The position numbers were made by a program, and so were the translations under genes. The notes under the pieces were generated by a model. The model had not been told where the DNA came from, made no database searches, and saw only the letters and a program-made list of their open reading frames with translations. Below, piece after piece: positions 9,557 through 19,799 of a stretch of DNA of 64,000 bases. This stretch comes from Mortierella alpina (lineage: Eukaryota; Mortierellomycota; Mortierellomycetes; Mortierellales; Mortierellaceae), in assembly GCA_029449245.1 (NCBI GenBank), contig JANATF010000013.1, positions 1,550,001 to 1,614,000 on the forward strand, written 5' to 3'. The stretch's first letter is position 1. Each line of letters opens with the position of its first letter.

Positions 9557-12500
9557 ATGTCGCCCATGCATCCCGCGAGCCACCCGGCATGGTGCCTTCC
9601 TGGCGAGACTGTCCAGGCCTCCTTTGCCAAGGACATGGTCTTTGTCCCCGTCAGCGCACTCGGACAGTCCCTGTGGGACACCACAGCAGTAGCAGCGTCG
9701 AGCACTGCATTGCCCGAGCTGCCGTCCTCGTCCTCGGCCAACCCATACGCCTCCAGCCACGTCCGCAGTGTCAAGCAACCCGCAGCTCAGCAGCGCCAGG
9801 GCGCATTCGCCTCCTTTCTGACGGCTGCTGGAAACACGCTCAACAGCATCAGTCCGCACGACGCAACAGACCTGCCGAGGCACCACCACCACCACCACCA
9901 CTCTCGCCACCACAGTCAACAGGGCCATAGCGCTGGCCATGGTGGACATGCTCGGAATCATACTCATCCCCACCACGAGCCTACTCGCTCTACGCCTCCA
10001 AACACAACATCAGCCTGCCTCTCCGCGTGCCACACCCCACCGGCAACTCCAAGCAGCCGCCTTGTCATCACAAACTTTCGTGTATGCTCGTTGCTGCCCG
10101 GCCCCGACCTCCATGAAACCATACAGCTACAGGTTGCGCTTGGATCCATAGCGTCAATAACTCTACTCGAGCACCGGATCACGCTTGCCCTCAAGTTTGA
10201 CTCGCCGCAGTACATCATCTCTCAACCTCCCTACGGCCCGCCCGCGATCGTTGAGGTGGTGTCCATCCTCCGGCGACTCGTCTTTAACGAAGAGACACGG
10301 ACGCGCTTTCCATATCAAATGGGCCAGAGAATCCTCGATCGGAAGCGCGAGTCAACAATATCCAGCCACAATACCAGAGGAAATCTATGGACCGCGGAGG
10401 ACATCTTTAATGTCCCTTTGGTTCGCATCGTCTCTGGCCAGAATGACCGGATCGAAGGGCTCTCGGCAATTGAAAGCCGACAGCGAGCGCGATTAGGATG
10501 GACCGACGGATACGACATTCTCCACGAGTTTGAGCGGCTCGGGTTCGATCCATCTCTTTGGTATGCTACAGTTCAAAGGACCCTGCCGATGCGTACTTGA
10601 GTCTTGACAAACCCATCAACATGATTGCTCACTATGACGCTGACAATGATGGACCCTTAGGTCCGTGGCCCGTATTAATGCAGGGTTCTCGCTGTCTCCG
10701 ACATATCCAGAAAGGTTCATCATGCCGTCGTCCTTTCTGGCCAGTGGTACAAGTAGCCTTTCATCGTCGCCTGGCCCCACCCACTTGCCACGTACAACCT
10801 CTGCCTCATTACAAGCTGGATCATCGATGCAGCAGGACGAGGACACAGATATCTGTCTAAGTCAGCTTGCAGGTTTCCGCTCCAGCAAGCGGTTCCCTGT
10901 TATATGTTGGAAATCACCGGAATCTGGGCTGGTGCTTTTGCGGAGCTCGCAGCCCATGGTTGGGTTTCTTGGAGCCAGGTGCGTCCGTCATTCCTTTCAG
11001 CCCCCTTTGAAGTGAGTTTGAGCTCCATGGAACGTTTCACGAACCAGTTTCTGTTGAACGTTTCTGTTGAACGTTTGTAGGGGTCTTCAGGATGAGCTCT
11101 ACATACGGACGGTTCTGAGCACAGCAATCAAGGAATCCCAGCAAGTGAAGCGTGGTTCAAGAGTTGCGCCAAAACTGTGCATTATGGACGCTCGAGCCTA
11201 CACAGCAGCGGTTGCCAACGGATACGTCGGTGGTGGACGTGAGAATCCAGGTAAGCGGCTCAGCAAACAGACAGGCACACAAACGCGTCGCTGCGTATAG
11301 TCGAAAGATGCTAATGTCCATTTACTGTTCATCTCGTGATCTTTTTTTTTCAGACCACTATCCAAACGCTTCGATATCGTTCCTTTCCCTCGGCAACATC
11401 CATGCCATCGCATCCTCGCACCAAGCGCTTCTAAAGGCAATATCAACCCAAGCAGACTCGCCCAACTGGTACACTGTGATCGAATCGACGGGCTGGCTAT
11501 CGCATGTTTCCGACCTTCTCAAGGCTGCAGCGGGTCGGGACGGCATTGTTGCAAAAATGGTAGATACCCAGTCTTCAGTTTTAGTGGTACGTGAACCCCA
11601 CGAATTATATGCATTGTTTGCTTCCCATCGGTCATTGGAAAATCGTCGTTCACTGCTAACATCTCTCTTCTATCGACGGTAATAGCATTGCACGGATGGC
11701 TGGGATCGGACGACTCAACTGGTGTGCTTGGCTCAGATTATACTCGACCCGTTTTACAGGACCATACGGGGCCTCCGTGTACTAATCGAAAAGGAGTGGC
11801 TATTTTGCGGACACCCATTTCAGTCGCGTACAGCTCCCCTGCCGACACAAAAGAAACAAGGACCTTTGTCGACTACAGAGGAGTATCGAGAAAACTGGAG
11901 GTCATCGTCCTCGTCACCTGTGATCCGATCTAGCCCTAATGGCGCGAAGGAATCGCTGACACTCTCTCATAAATGGAGGCGGCAGATTTACCCGGATCCA
12001 GAACCTAGGCTCGACGCCAAGCCCATTCCTCCATTTTCATACCACATCGAGCCCCAGCCTTCAATGGAAGTACCACCAGTCTCGTACAAGGGCTATCCAC
12101 CAGCACCTAGGCAAATGCCTGTCGATTCTACAGCGCCTCCACAGCCCGTCTCATACCCTCCTCAGCACTCACTCTCGCCTCCTCAGCCCAAGCACTCTCC
12201 GGCACCGTCTGTCCCGATATCCCCTTCGCCAGTGTTTCTGCTCTTCATGACCTGTCTCCATCATATTGTTCAACAGCATCCTAGTCGATTCGAATACAAC
12301 GACTACTTGTTAGTAGTTCTGGCCCGAGCAGCCGGAGGCTTCTCACCCTTTGGTGACTTTATGTATAACTCGGAACAGGAGAGGGCCCAGGATAATTTAC
12401 GACAGGGGACGCTATCCATTTGGAACTGGATCCAGGAGAACTTGGGATGGTTCAAGAACGGGGACTACAATCCTGAACGCAAGCAAGCCACGCCATCCTA

Positions 12501-13341
12501 TGGTTCATCCCAATGGAAAGATAATGTCTTGCAAGTCCAAACAGGCGGTCGTTTCACAGCACTGTGGGCAGAGTACTACTTCAACACCACCCCCATGTGG
12601 TTTCCGGACCCACGTACAGTGTTGTCTACATTATCACTGGCCGATCAGACAAGAACACACAAGGGGACAACACAGGGATCACCTCTGGCAGCGGTCAAAG
12701 TTTCACAAGATCCATGGCACGCAAGTGTTTTTGATCACACGCAGCTTCAGCAATTGATCTTTCCGGGCCTCCTTGCAGCTCAGAATGTTCATCAACAACG
12801 TGCTGTGACCAGGGCTGTGACGATACCTCCATCATTGGCATTGCTGAAAGGACAGGAAATGCACATGTACTACATGCTGGTCCAACATTTAAAAGCAAAG
12901 AGGCGACGACTCGTTCAGGAGGCGTTTATGGCGTGGCGTCGATGGGCCAATTCGAGGCATGCTCCTGAGGCTGGATGGGTCGGCATTTCGGCGGGTCGTC
13001 ACACCCAGGAGGATTCGACCCTTGATCTTGAAGAAACTGAGGATGACGAAGCCGACACAGCCAAGGGGATGCCGAGAGACACGGTACCTGAATTGAAGGT
13101 GGTCACAGCGCGGAAAGGCATTGAGCGGGAGATGGAGCGGATTCAAGTCAGTGGCGATTTCTTCAGAGTCGGCCAGCCGTTAGAGTATGAAGAGGAGAGC
13201 CCGGACGAAGACGAGGACTCGATTGAGGAGCATGGCTCTAGCAGCATTCATGGCGAGGATGGCTATGTGTCCATGATGGATGGGAAGGAACACGAGGAAG
13301 AAGCGTTCGATGACTTTGGATTTCCAATCTCCACGACCTGA
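9557..13341 (+). CDS. YMR1: Myotubularin-family phosphoinositide 3-phosphatase
   Basis: Myotubularins remove the 3-phosphate of PI3P and PI(3,5)P2 on endosomal and vacuolar membranes. Exons: 9557-10560, 10661-10978, 11081-11250, 11354-11586, 11686-13341. All junctions agree in phase and give 1126 residues if the ATG at 9557 is used. The order is a His-rich N-terminus, a GRAM-like region ([14 protein letters not shown]...), [22 protein letters not shown], then the catalytic HCTDGWDRT with Cys577 and Arg583, so a CX5R active site is intact. Downstream, NSEQERAQ is the family motif. A Pro-rich insertion of about 110 residues splits the phosphatase domain after the region ending GHPFQSR. The C-terminus has an IQ-like basic helix and a long acidic tail. 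The start is the least certain part. Confidence 0.88.
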
Positions 13342-13846
13342 GCAACGACCTTGAAAGCGCGTCTAAAATACAGTTGGCAACCCCAGCATGCAGTTTGCTG
13401 TGCGCCGTTGCGGCGTACCTTATTCATGAGAAAGTTTTTTCTCCAGAAAAGACCAGGCGATGTGCTCGTGGAAGGAGTACTTTTGAAATGCCCTTTTCGT
13501 GTCTTGGCCTCCGAACCAACTTCAGGCACCTGCGCATCTGATTGACTGTATGCTACGAAGCACGTCTGCGCAGGTGTGTTTAACGCGCAGTAAGGTCGAG
13601 CGAGGCATGCTCATGAGTTCTGTCTACAGAGCGAGCACAGCAACAGCCCGGACAGCCCAACTTTATTTGTTTCACAGCAATTCCCTGTTCTCTGCCAAGA
13701 ACAAAGGTGCGAGAGAGAGAAAGAATCGCGGCGCTCACCCTTCTCCCTTTCTCAAAACTGTTGTCCTCTTCACGGTCGCCTTCCTCACTTAAAGGCACGT
13801 TCATACCCGTTCCTTCCGCATCCTTGTACGTCTTGTCATAATTAAC
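13342..13846. other. Intergenic, upstream of the membrane-protein array
   Basis: No gene is seen. A CT-rich leader directly before 13847 resembles those before the intact array members. Confidence 0.5.
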
Positions 13847-14305
13847 ATGGCTCTCTTTGGACCGGCAAGGGCTTTGAATGAGTACAAGATTTTGATCAAG
13901 CGAAACTACAGCGACGGCCCAAGATTAGGTGAATCTGATCAGAGCGGGGCTCGAGGATTCCACTAGCTGGAGCAGCTGGAATGCACGGTAAGCAGCTACG
14001 CTGCCACTGTCAACCGCGGCGAATCACTACTTCTTACTATTCACCTGTTCAGAAAACGATGCATCGTAGCGTTGGCTGTCTTGGTGCTGATGGAGATCGA
14101 GCTAGACAACTACTGGCGATCAGACGAAGGATCAGCTCCTCCGTATGAGGAGTTGGCGGCACCGATTGATATCGAGATGGGGGACGCCGCTGACCAACGA
14201 ACGATGACGGTAACACCAAACTCTACGCCTGTGGTCGCCAGTGGTCGCCGCTTCCCATTAGTTTTTTTCTTTTCTCGCGCTCAAACTGTAAATACAGCGA
14301 GTTGA
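13847..14305 (+). pseudogene. Broken copy of the four-helix membrane protein family
   Basis: Helices 1 and 2 are missing. The frame opens at ATG 13847 in what is helix 3 of intact copies (LFGPARALNEYK; compare LFVPAKALNDCK), with the first loop cysteine replaced by tyrosine, and stops at TAG 13964-13966. Similarity resumes at about 14053 with KRCIVALAVLVLMEIELDNYWRSDEG and the acidic LAAPIDIEMG tail. A plausible GT...AG pair (GTAAGC at about 13989, CAG ending about 14053) lies between, so a short spliced product cannot be fully excluded. Decay of the first member of the array is the simpler reading. Confidence 0.65.
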
Positions 14306-14410
14306 GAGCAGCAGCTGTGAATGCTCTAAAATAGACGGCCCTCGCCTTCCACCTCCCCTCGGACTTCTCCATTCCTTGTCAACTTCCCCCTTCTCTGTCC
14401 CTTCATAGAC

Positions 14411-15061
14411 ATGTCGGCGTACTTAGCATGCATCCCACGTAACCGCCTCAACGGACTACGTCTTCTCATCATATGCTTCGCCCTGGCTAGCTTTGGCATA
14501 GGCCTGGTGCTCCAGGAGCATCTAGAGCTTGGACGTGACTTGACAGTCATCCTGGTCATGGACTGCCTCACCATCATCGTGTATCTATGGACCATCCACA
14601 GTTCCCAAAAGAAGGTCCACAGACGGATGGGCCGCATGTTCTTTCGGCTAATTATGATCGTCTTGATTCTCTATGGACCAGCCAAGGTACTGCATGGGTG
14701 CTGGTACACAGTGGAACGACGCTACGACTATCGACCAGGGGTCAATTTTGCCGAGGAGATTCATTGCCCCACCGACACCCATTATGCCGATCTGGGGACC
14801 GGTGTGCTTTACTATTTCCACTTGCTCCGAGCGAGATGCATCGTTACTTTGACGCTCGCCGTGCTGGCGGTGGTGGAGATGATTGCTTACATGCGGTCGG
14901 CTGAGGGCCGGCGGTCACAGGACGTTGAGCTGGCGGCACCCATTGACAGCGGGATGGGGACCACATCCTCTCACCAAGCCAATCATAATAACATGACATC
15001 GGCTGCTGCCCCTGCACCGATGCTCACCGATACCGATACCCTACCTGCATATTCGCCATAG
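14411..15061 (+). CDS. Tandem-array four-helix membrane protein, copy 1
   Basis: A single exon encodes 216 residues. Hydrophobic helices lie at about 17-35, 44-61, 77-94 and 142-161. Between helices 3 and 4 a polar loop carries Cys97 and Cys119, 21 residues apart, conserved in every intact copy. Family signatures are LRLLIICFALAS in helix 1, YGPAKVLHGC at the end of helix 3, and LLRARCIVTLTL in helix 4. The tail is acidic (DVELAAPID) and ends LPAYSP, a PY-like motif absent from the other copies. The layout recalls MARVEL or tetraspanin-like proteins, but I recognise no named family. AATAAA-like sites follow the stop at 15068-15080. Confidence 0.85.
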   Translation: MSAYLACIPRNRLNGLRLLIICFALASFGIGLVLQEHLELGRDLTVILVMDCLTIIVYLWTIHSSQKKVHRRMGRMFFRLIMIVLILYGPAKVLHGCWYTVERRYDYRPGVNFAEEIHCPTDTHYADLGTGVLYYFHLLRARCIVTLTLAVLAVVEMIAYMRSAEGRRSQDVELAAPIDSGMGTTSSHQANHNNMTSAAAPAPMLTDTDTLPAYSP

Positions 15062-15261
15062 CAAAAAAAATAAATAAAGACTTTGTTCTTATCACACTTC
15101 CCTCTGCAAAATCTGTCCAGCAGGTACAAGAGTAAACAAAATGAGCACCTGCATCATCCCTGAAGACTAAACGTCTTTGCATTTTCCTCTTTCACTCTTT
15201 CCATCTTCTTCCTTCCGTCTTTCTCCTCCCATTCTATCCAGATTTGATCCTCAATCCAGAA

Positions 15262-15849
15262 ATGGGTTTCAGCCGCCTCAACTGGCTGCGTCTTTTCATC
15301 ATATGCTTGGCTCTGACCAGTTTGATTCTGGGGATCGTACTCCGAGGTCGAACGGACCTCTACTCTGACCTGATTATCATCATCGTCTCGGACGCCCTGG
15401 CCTTCATCATGTACATCATGGCCATTCGCAAGTCCAGAAACGACAACCACTATCGCCTTCTCGGCATCGGTCTCCGGATAGCGATGAGTATCTTTACGCT
15501 CTTTGTACCTGCCAAGGCGCTGAACGACTGCAAGTTTGGAGTGGAGCAACTCTGGAGCGTGACTCTAGGAGCTTACAATTCCGAGTACATTCGATGTCCA
15601 GGACTCTCGCTCAACACGTATGGGGTGGGTGAATCGTTACGCCCGACGTACGAATTGCTCAGGGCGCTGTGCATCGTTGCATTGATTGTCTCGTTGCTGA
15701 TGGTGGTCGAACTGTTCAGCTATTGGTGGTCATATGAGGGAACGGAACGTGCTTCTCGCGAACCGGACATGGATCTGGCGGCGCCCATTGAAATGGACGT
15801 GCAGAACGTTTCCTACTCTGAACAAAAGATAGAAATGCCAGATGCATGA
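15262..15849 (+). CDS. Tandem-array four-helix membrane protein, copy 2
   Basis: A single exon encodes 195 residues, starting at ATG 15262 (GFSRLNWLRLFIICLAL), which aligns with the starts of the other copies. The loop cysteines are Cys90 and Cys112 (21 between). This is the most divergent intact copy: the loop is LWSVTLGAYNSEYIRC rather than the usual RRDY...PGIDYY, and helix 4 begins LLRALCIVAL. The tail is MDLAAPIEMDV. A poly(A)-like AATAAA lies at about 15887. Confidence 0.85.
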   Translation: MGFSRLNWLRLFIICLALTSLILGIVLRGRTDLYSDLIIIIVSDALAFIMYIMAIRKSRNDNHYRLLGIGLRIAMSIFTLFVPAKALNDCKFGVEQLWSVTLGAYNSEYIRCPGLSLNTYGVGESLRPTYELLRALCIVALIVSLLMVVELFSYWWSYEGTERASREPDMDLAAPIEMDVQNVSYSEQKIEMPDA

Positions 15850-16060
15850 GCCAGACGTTCACAAAAAAAACCACCCATTTCCCTTGTAAATAAATATAGC
15901 GTTTGTGTTCCCAGGAGCGACTACAGCTGTGTTCATGAAAGAAAAAAAACCTACAGCCCACACCCGTTGCATGCGACTCTGCATATGCTTTCCTCTCTTC
16001 GACTCTTCATCCTTCTCCATCCCCACAACCTCCGCCACCCCTACCTCCACACACAACGAT

Positions 16061-16654
16061 ATGGCCCGCTCCATCAAAGGGTTCCGTCTTCTCATCCTAT
16101 GCTTGGCTCTGATCAGCTTCATTCTCGGGATGATACTCATCTCCAACTTTGAGTTCCCAGACAAGCAGCCTCTCATGCTGATCTCAGAAGCACTCACCGT
16201 CATCTTCTACACAAGGTTCATTTATGGTTCCAAGCGGACGCCCCAGACTAAGGCTCTGCGTATCTTTCTCCGAGTCGTCTTGGCGTTCTTGACGGTCTTT
16301 GGTCCGCTCCAAGCTTTCAGACAATGTGAATACACGTTGAGGCGGGACTATCATCAAGAGCCAGGCATTGATTTTTACGAACTTATCCAGTGCGGCGACT
16401 CTTCAGAGAGAGCCCGTCTTCGTACCGAGAAAGGCGAAAAGTCCATCCTCCCTGTATTTCGCCTGTTCAGAGCGCGGTATATCATCACGTTGACGGTGTG
16501 TGTACTGATAGTTGTCGAGATGTTTCTTTACGGCAGGTCGGACGAAGCAGAGGGACTTCCACAAGATGAGGCAGAAGCGGCAAAGGAGACGAAGAATGAT
16601 GTCGAGCTGGCGAATACGTCTTTGAATGAGCCTCAAAAAGCGGTGCTGGCCTAA
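16061..16654 (+). CDS. Tandem-array four-helix membrane protein, copy 3
   Basis: A single exon encodes 197 residues from MARSIKGFRLLILCLAL. Helices lie at about 8-27, 37-52, 66-84 and 138-156. Cys89 and Cys111 (21 between) sit in the loop after FGPLQAFRQ. Helix 4 is LFRARYIITLTVCVLIVVEM, where Tyr replaces the Cys found in the other copies. The tail NDVELANTSLNEPQKAVL matches copies 4 and 5 closely, so 3, 4 and 5 form one subgroup. Open frame upstream of 16061 lacks family similarity and is treated as leader. Confidence 0.85.
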   Translation: MARSIKGFRLLILCLALISFILGMILISNFEFPDKQPLMLISEALTVIFYTRFIYGSKRTPQTKALRIFLRVVLAFLTVFGPLQAFRQCEYTLRRDYHQEPGIDFYELIQCGDSSERARLRTEKGEKSILPVFRLFRARYIITLTVCVLIVVEMFLYGRSDEAEGLPQDEAEAAKETKNDVELANTSLNEPQKAVLA

Positions 16655-17582
16655 TCCACCACGTCCCACTTCTGTAGCACGAACGGATTGTAGACTGTGC
16701 TGTACAGTCGATCTTTTTTTTTTTGTTGTACTATTTGATACCCAAGAGCACGATGAGATGTAACAGGGTTCACTCTGTTGTGTAGTAAGGACGTTGGGTG
16801 CTGCTGGGACGAATACTCGTCCTCTCACTCCATCCCTTCACACTACAGATCATCGGCGGAGGGTCTTGAGGCTGAAGAAGGGCAGGAGCGATTTCTTTTT
16901 CCAGAACTCGACGCCTGCTTCCATTATGTAGGAAAGAGTAAAAGTGCAAAGAGTGTTCTATACACGCGTAAATGGCGTCCCGCTGTAGATCTAGACAGCG
17001 TTTTTTGTGGTGACTGTAGCGCAGAAAGAATCGTGGTCTCCGCGGTCTTTGCAATAGAGTTCTTGCCCTGGTATGCATGTCAACCCTCCAGGGCATGCAT
17101 GGTGATGCGCCTTATCGCGAGTATTATTTTCACCTTCCACCTGTCCCTTTTTTGCACTATGCCCAACCGCTGCTTCTCTTCCCCTTCAACCGCGTTGCGT
17201 TCTCACTCTCCTTTCTTTCACCTCACAAATCTCACATTTGCACAACGCTGAATTTGACCACCGCGTCACGACGTCCTAACTGGCCAGACGCATTTAGTTC
17301 CAGTAAGTTTCTGAGCAAGCAAAGATGCAAGCAAAAGCAACCCGCTCGCAAATCGAGATGATGTTCAATGAGTCAATGATCCAAGTGAGGCTGCTCCAGA
17401 AATGGATAACAGAGCTCCATCAATTCAACCGATCCAAACCGCAATCCCCTCGGTGTCACGGTCGATTTCTGCTAATCTAATCTCTTTAGTCCGACAGCGA
17501 ATTCAAAAATCGGTACTGCCTCCCCAGTTTGCCTACACTTGCCCTCAGGAACTCCCCAGCGGCATCAAAGGCTGAAAGAACT
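16655..17582. other. Intergenic inside the membrane-protein array
   Basis: Short open frames at 16778-17251 and 17077-17361 show no family similarity or splice support. I see no gene. Confidence 0.45.
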
Positions 17583-17825
17583 ATGGGTTCGCAGAATACC
17601 GGCGCTATTGTTGGAGGCGTCCTCGGAGGTGTCGTCCTTCTATCACTTGTGTTCCTCGTTTGTATATTTTCAAGAAGAAGAACAAGAAGGAGTGAGGAAG
17701 AAGAGTATGGGGTAGAGCAAAATGAGCGGTTTGTTGCCGCGGCTGGAGGTAAAAAAGCGGGTGTTGCGGGTATTTCCGCTGGTGCCATCACTGCTGCCGT
17801 CCATTCAGCTGGCAGAGCTGCCTAG
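17583..17825 (+). CDS. Small single-pass membrane protein
   Basis: From ATG 17583 the product is 80 residues. A short N-terminus leads into GAIVGGVLGGVVLLSLVFLVCIF, a strong membrane helix with Gly-rich start, followed by SRRRTRR, an acidic patch EEEEYG, and an Ala/Gly-rich tail. Gly-rich helix plus basic stop-transfer is typical of fungal type I surface proteins, so this could be the last exon of a longer sensor-like gene; the frame is open upstream at least to about 17492. It is unrelated in sequence to the array genes around it. Confidence 0.5.
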   Translation: MGSQNTGAIVGGVLGGVVLLSLVFLVCIFSRRRTRRSEEEEYGVEQNERFVAAAGGKKAGVAGISAGAITAAVHSAGRAA

Positions 17826-18850
17826 TCCTGCCTCGGTTCATAATAAACTACGAGTGAGCAGAAACGAGAACGTGGGTAATAAAAGAAAAGAGCAGTGTCC
17901 TTCAAAAAAAGTAAAACAGGAACGATGTGGGTAGATCTTGGACATGACCAACCGCAGCGGAACACACATAAAAGGCCTGTGTAACGAAAAGAGACTGTAT
18001 GCACAGCAGCAATGGATAAAGAACAGAGGTATAAGAAGGAGCTATGGCGCGCGTAGCGAAGGAATGAAGAAACGACGCCGCTTGAACAGAACTAAGAAGA
18101 GGGAGGCAGCATTTTTGAAATAGTCAAAGCTGTGTGAATTAAGGAAAGGGGTTTGAGAAGAGAACGGACCTGGGAGGAGGTCAGCAAACAAGTGTCTTAT
18201 CATGCATGAACGGGTAGCTAGTGGGGCATAGGTGCGTGTTACAGATATGTGCAAGACTTGTGCAAGAAAAAAATCAGGGAACATACGTGGCTGAAAGAGG
18301 ATATGGGCACAGCGCATGGACGAAGTCGCGTACCAGTGTTGCCATCCGATATCATGATCAGCAGCTGAAGAAGAAGCCAGGAGAATGCCACAGACAAGGT
18401 ATCACGGAGTCATGAGATATCTTGTGAACTGCGTGCGAAGGTATGGTGGGATAGGTTTGTTTTATTTGCTTGTGGGATGCAGTATGTGATAGTCCATTGA
18501 AGGTTCGCATTGAAGTGATACAATCTATCAGCAACCGCAGTGGCCGTAACACCATCCTCACCGCTCCATCTGCGGCAATCCCTGAACAGACCACTTTAAA
18601 AAGATGACACGCTCTTGTGTGGATTAAAGTTACCGGGAACTGAGGCTGGCAGCAGAGAGCAGCAATTGTGTTTTGTCAAGAAAAGCTACAGCCCACCACC
18701 CGCTTTTGCTCCGCAACCTCCGATCCAACGCTCTTTTCCCAGGAATCAGATCGAGCCAGGCAGACCCCGCCCTTTATTAACTGACCAAATCCTCCAGCAC
18801 AAAATACTCACTGTCATCCTTCCGTTCCCCTGTCCATCAACATTGCAAAT
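17826..18850. other. Intergenic inside the membrane-protein array
   Basis: A gap of 1 kb before copy 4. I see no supported gene. Confidence 0.45.
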
Positions 18851-19456
18851 ATGGTCCGCTCCATCAATCGGCTCCGTATTCTCATTATATGCTTGGCTCT
18901 AGCCAGTTTAAGCATCGGCTTCTACATCAGAGAGCGACGCGACTTCCCAGACATTCTGATCATCATGCTGGCCACAGATATCGTCGTTGTCTTCCTATAT
19001 GCAGAATTCGTCTACAATTCCAGTGTGGAGGCCCAGTTTCGAGGTTGGCGCATGTTTCTTCGGTTAATCTTTACGTTCATGACGGCGTATGGACCCGCCA
19101 CGGCACTAGACGAATGCAGGTACTATTCATTACGAGATTACAGCGAGCAGAGTCCAGGATTCCATACTATTGGATATGTAAATTGCATCCACGACAACTA
19201 TGATGCCAAGGCCAGTGAGGAGATCATGCTCCCTGTATTTCGGCTGTTCAGAGCGCGGTGTATCATCACGGCGACGGTCTGCGCGCTGATTTTTGTCGAG
19301 CTGTGCTGTTACGGGTGGTCGAAGGAAGGAAGGAAGCGTGCACAAGTCAGTGCGGAGGCGGAGACGCGGAATGATCTCGAGCTGGGATGCACATCATCTG
19401 TGGGCGAATCTCAAAAAACGATGGTGTTGGAAGATCCACCCAATGCTACCGCCTGA
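18851..19456 (+). CDS. Tandem-array four-helix membrane protein, copy 4
   Basis: A single exon encodes 201 residues from MVRSINRLRILIICLAL. Loop cysteines are Cys89 and Cys112 (22 between) after YGPATALDE. Helix 3 is preceded by FRGWRMFLRL, shared with copy 5. Helix 4 is LFRARCIITATVCALIFVEL. The tail has RNDLELGCTSSVGESQK, matching copies 3 and 5. Several AATAAA words follow at about 19475-19495. Confidence 0.87.
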   Translation: MVRSINRLRILIICLALASLSIGFYIRERRDFPDILIIMLATDIVVVFLYAEFVYNSSVEAQFRGWRMFLRLIFTFMTAYGPATALDECRYYSLRDYSEQSPGFHTIGYVNCIHDNYDAKASEEIMLPVFRLFRARCIITATVCALIFVELCCYGWSKEGRKRAQVSAEAETRNDLELGCTSSVGESQKTMVLEDPPNATA

Positions 19457-19799
19457 AAAAAAAAAGTAGATTGAATAAAAAAAATAAAAAAAATAGAGCT
19501 CACTTCGCCCTCTCGTGCGGATTTTTTAGGTTCCAGGAACAAAAGTCGACTCTATGAGGAGCATCCATTCAACAGGCATCCAACAGCCCACACCTCTCAC
19601 ATCCCCAGATCATACTCGCTTCCGTTCGCTCTTTTTACTCTCTTTTACTCAAACTCCATCTTCTCTTCCTCCTTCTCCATCCTTCTCTTACATCCTCCTC
19701 CTCGTCCTCTTCCTCTTCAACACTTCTTTTCATACTTTTCCCTTCCGCTCCTGTGCGTCTTGACTCGCTACTGTTTTTTCTTTTCTTACTTTTGCAGAT
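19457..19799. other. Intergenic between copies 4 and 5
   Basis: The second half is strongly CT-rich (about 19620-19795) and ends in tttgcag directly before the copy 5 ATG, so it is probably promoter and leader, possibly with a 5' UTR intron acceptor. Confidence 0.45.
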
